Assembly: GCA_964397565.1 (NCBI GenBank)
Contig: CAYNJC010000030.1
Coordinates: 1-57,000, forward strand
Length of the DNA: 57,000 nt
Reading direction: 5' to 3'
Source of the DNA: JAPLST01 sp964397565
Lineage (GTDB): Bacteria > Auribacterota > UBA3054 > JAPLST01
Positions within the stretch are counted from its first letter, which is position 1. Every line of letters begins with the position of its first letter. Shown here piece after piece: positions 54,233-57,000 of this stretch. The position numbers were made by a program, and so were the translations under genes. The notes under the pieces were generated by a model, which had not been told where the DNA came from, did no database searches, and was given only the letters and a program-made list of their open reading frames with translations.

Positions 54233-57000
54233 TGCAGCAGCGCTTCACGCGCTGTTATTGTGAAATAAAATGTCGCGCCGTGGTCGACCGCGCCTTCCGC
54301 CCAGACGCGGCCACCGTGGCGCTGGACGATCCGCTGGACAATGGCCAAGCCCACGCCCGTGCCCGCGAATTCATCGGCGCTGTGCAGGCGCTGGAACACG
54401 CCGAAGAGCTTGTGCACGTACTGCATGTCGAAGCCCGCGCCATTGTCGCCAATGGCATACACGATCTCACCGCCGCGCTGCTCCGCGCGCACGTCAATCA
54501 CGGCCCGCTCCTTCTTGGATGAAAACGTAACCGCATTCGCGAGCAGGTTCAGCCAGACCTGCCGGAGCAAGCTTGGGTCGCCAACCGTGGGCGGCAGGGG
54601 ACCCACGTGGAAATCAATGCGGTCCCGCTCCAGGGGAGTCGTCAGCTCGAAGAAGATTGACCTGGCCATGATCACCATGTCAATGGCCGAAGGCTGCAGG
54701 GCCGCCCGGCCGACGCGCGAGAAGGCCAGCAAGTCGTCAATCAGCTTGCCCATGTCCCTGGCAGACTGGCTGATGACGGCGCAGACGCGCTTGCCCTCGG
54801 CATCCAGACGAGTGGCATAGTCCTCCGTCAAAATGCGGGTAAAACCGTCCACGGCCCGCAGCGGCGCGCGCAGGTCGTGCGACACGGAGTAGGCAAAGGC
54901 CTCCAGCTCCTGGTTGGCGGCCTTGAGCTGGGCAGTGCGCTCGGTGACGCGCTGCTCGAGTTCCGCGGCGTACCGTTGCGTCTTTTGCAGCAGGCGGGCC
55001 TGCTCGATCGCCAGAGTGATCTCGGCCGCCACCTCGCCCGCGACCTCGATTTCTTCCGCAGTAAAGGTCTTGGGATCGCTCCAGCCGACATGCAGCACGC
55101 CGTACAAGCCCTGGGCCGACCGCAGCGGCACGTTAATGCATGCGCGCATGCCTTCCGCCTGCAAGATCCTGATCACCGCGGGCGGCGACGTCACGGTGGC
55201 CATGTCCTCGACCGTCTCGGTTGCGCCGTGGCGCAGGATCTCCAGATCGCCATAGGCGTCGTCCGCCAGGACTTTGTCCGTCTGCACGATCGTCTCGTCG
55301 TCCGTGCGGGCCACGAACACCCGCACTTCCTTCTGTGCCAGATCAAAGATGCCCACGCTGGCGCATTCACATTGCAGCAGGCCGCGCAGATGCAGCAGGG
55401 CCGCCTGTACGATTGCCTCGGGCGATTCGGCGGCCTGCAGAATGGCCTGGTCGGTCTTGTGCAGGTTCCGCAAACGCTCGGCCTGCCGGCGCAAGGCTTC
55501 CTCGGCCTGGCGCTGCTCGGTCACGTCCATGGCCATGCTGATGACCAAGCGGCGCCCATCCGGCAACCGCCCCAGTGGGGCGGAACTGAACTCCCAAATC
55601 CGCCGGTCGCCCGACTTGGTGCGAATGGTGTAATCGCCCTCGTGTTTCCGACGGTCCAGCTCGAACAGCTGGTCAATCTCGGCCTGCACGAGCAGCTTTC
55701 TTTCGCCATAGGCACGCTCGGTCCAATCGGCGATGGTCGCCAACTCTGCGCGCGTGTAACCGGTGATGTCGCACCAGGACTGGCTGGCCTGAATGATGGC
55801 GCCATCCTCGGCGTGCAGCAGGATGGGAAACGGCGCATCCACCACTGCGCGATGGAAGCGCTCCTCGCTCGCGCGCAAGGCCTCCGCGGCGCGCGTGCTG
55901 TCGGTGATGTCACGGGCGGTGGACAGCGCGCCGGTCGCGTGGCCTTTATCATCTTTCAGGACCCGGCACCACCAGCCCAGCAGCCGCTCCTGCCCGTCCT
56001 GCCTGCGCTGCCAGCTCTCGACGTAGAACGTGGTGGCATCGCCGGCGAAGAGGGGACGCACCTGTTCGTAGGTCGCCTGCGCACCCACGAAGTAGCTGGC
56101 GGCCTCCGTGCCAATGACGGCATCGCCGAAGAATGCGAGACCGGCGGGATTGGCCCAGGTGTAGACCTTGTTCGCATCCACCTCCATGACGATTTCGGGA
56201 ATCGCCTGCAGGATGGCCTCGTGCCGCGCGGAGAGGTGCTTGAGCGCCTGCTCGGCCTGTGTGCGCACGGTGATATCGAAGAACGCGACCAGAAGATCAC
56301 CGCCCAGGACGGCGCCGGAGATCACTAACGTGCGGACGGCGCCGTTCTTACAGGTCACCTGATACTCGATCGGCTCTATGTCGGCCTGTTCTTCGGCCGC
56401 GCGCCGTACGGCGGCATCCCAGGTGGCGACTACCCAGCGCCGATAGTCGGGATCGGGATAGGCGCGCTGCCACCACTCCCGCAGCGTCGGCACATCCGCA
56501 TGGGTATAGCCGAAGGTCTGGGTAAAACGCGTATTGAAATCCACCAGCACGCCCTGCTGATTGACGAGGCAGAGGGGCACGACCGCGACGTCGAAGAGCT
56601 GACGGAAACGCTGGGCGCCCTCATGCAACGCCGCTTCTGTTCTCCGGCGATACCTGATCTCGCCGGACAGCTTCCGAATCCACAACGCCAATCCCAAGAA
56701 GATCACGGCACAAATGGCCAGCGCCTGCCACAGCAGGGTGTAGTTGAAGCCATGCTCATAGCGGATGGGCAACCATTTCCGATAAATGCCATTGCGTTCC
56801 GCTTCGGAAATCGAATCCAGCGCCTTTTGCAGAATCCCGGCCAGGGTCGCCCAGTCTTTGCGGACCGCCATGCATTGCGCGTTGACATAAGGGGTCTCTC
56901 CGGCAATCTTGAGATTCGTCATTTTCAGCTTTGACAAATAATAGCCGACCACCAGCATGTTTTCGACGTAGGCAAAGACCTCGCCGCGTTGCAGCGCGGC
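54226..57000 (-). CDS. Sensor histidine kinase, 5' end cut by the window
   Basis: 924 codons are visible; the frame is open to the right edge, so the gene is partial. In order: the C-terminal part of an SBP_bac_3 periplasmic domain (ends IYRKWLPIRY), a membrane helix (YTLLWQALAICAVIFLGLALWI), three PAS domains, a GAF domain, and a phytochrome-type kinase core with the histidine in YSVSHDLRAPLRAVDGF and an ATPase (GDNGAGFDMQY, GTGVGLAIVQ). It has no receiver, so it probably signals to the Rcp1-like protein just downstream. Confidence 0.88.
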   Translation of the reverse strand, partial: AALQRGEVFAYVENMLVVGYYLSKLKMTNLKIAGETPYVNAQCMAVRKDWATLAGILQKALDSISEAERNGIYRKWLPIRYEHGFNYTLLWQALAICAVIFLGLALWIRKLSGEIRYRRRTEAALHEGAQRFRQLFDVAVVPLCLVNQQGVLVDFNTRFTQTFGYTHADVPTLREWWQRAYPDPDYRRWVVATWDAAVRRAAEEQADIEPIEYQVTCKNGAVRTLVISGAVLGGDLLVAFFDITVRTQAEQALKHLSARHEAILQAIPEIVMEVDANKVYTWANPAGLAFFGDAVIGTEAASYFVGAQATYEQVRPLFAGDATTFYVESWQRRQDGQERLLGWWCRVLKDDKGHATGALSTARDITDSTRAAEALRASEERFHRAVVDAPFPILLHAEDGAIIQASQSWCDITGYTRAELATIADWTERAYGERKLLVQAEIDQLFELDRRKHEGDYTIRTKSGDRRIWEFSSAPLGRLPDGRRLVISMAMDVTEQRQAEEALRRQAERLRNLHKTDQAILQAAESPEAIVQAALLHLRGLLQCECASVGIFDLAQKEVRVFVARTDDETIVQTDKVLADDAYGDLEILRHGATETVEDMATVTSPPAVIRILQAEGMRACINVPLRSAQGLYGVLHVGWSDPKTFTAEEIEVAGEVAAEITLAIEQARLLQKTQRYAAELEQRVTERTAQLKAANQELEAFAYSVSHDLRAPLRAVDGFTRILTEDYATRLDAEGKRVCAVISQSARDMGKLIDDLLAFSRVGRAALQPSAIDMVIMARSIFFELTTPLERDRIDFHVGPLPPTVGDPSLLRQVWLNLLANAVTFSSKKERAVIDVRAEQRGGEIVYAIGDNGAGFDMQYVHKLFGVFQRLHSADEFAGTGVGLAIVQRIVQRHGGRVWAEGAVDHGATFYFTITAREALLHE

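Overview
The window comes from a GC-rich Gram-negative bacterium. Evidence for an outer membrane is an alginate-type O-acetylation pair, O-antigen-type sugar enzymes, an inner-membrane PpiD-like chaperone, and many periplasmic sensor kinases. A REP-like palindrome, archaeal-type leuC, long-form PRPP synthetase and large multi-PAS kinases would fit the PVC superphylum (Verrucomicrobia/Lentisphaerae/Kiritimatiellae relatives). That placement is a guess: no rRNA or other phylogenetic marker was analysed. All genes are on the minus strand except one TPR gene.

Right to left in transcription order, 31942-6287 looks like one long, tightly packed operon with many 1-8 base stop/start overlaps. It begins at a good sigma70 promoter (31984-32012) with leuC, leuD, a PpiD-like foldase, PRPP synthetase, an M48 membrane protease and hisS. 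It then becomes a polysaccharide cluster: nagB, two coiled-coil methyltransferases flanking a three-domain glycosyltransferase, galE, an ArnC/GtrB-like GT2, a flippase-like membrane protein, an opine dehydrogenase, a B12-dependent glutamate-mutase-like protein, an ATP-grasp ligase, a methyltransferase, WecE and a large membrane protein. A second unit (6094-34) with its own promoter carries an MBOAT acyltransferase, an AlgX/AlgJ-like protein and a YfhO-like protein. The most novel biosynthetic element is the opine dehydrogenase / B12 mutase / ATP-grasp / WecE block. It could make an amino-acid- or opine-acylated 4-amino-4,6-dideoxy sugar.

From 33 kb to the right edge the content changes to signal transduction: an NtrC-type regulator and kinase pair, three giant hybrid kinases, two REC-PAS proteins without kinase domains, an Rcp1-like receiver, and a kinase cut by the window edge. 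Two small genes, dinD and a four-helix-bundle (S23-type) gene, sit between the kinases. Nearly every junction here holds a tandem array of 7-bp units, and most genes end inside such an array. One composite hairpin element built from these heptamers recurs three times.

Other structure: a REP-like inverted pair with compensatory stem changes lies in the only gap over 300 bp (31943-32353). Three promoters place their -10 box only 6-8 nt before the start codon, implying leaderless mRNAs. No tRNA, rRNA, insertion sequence or CRISPR array was seen.
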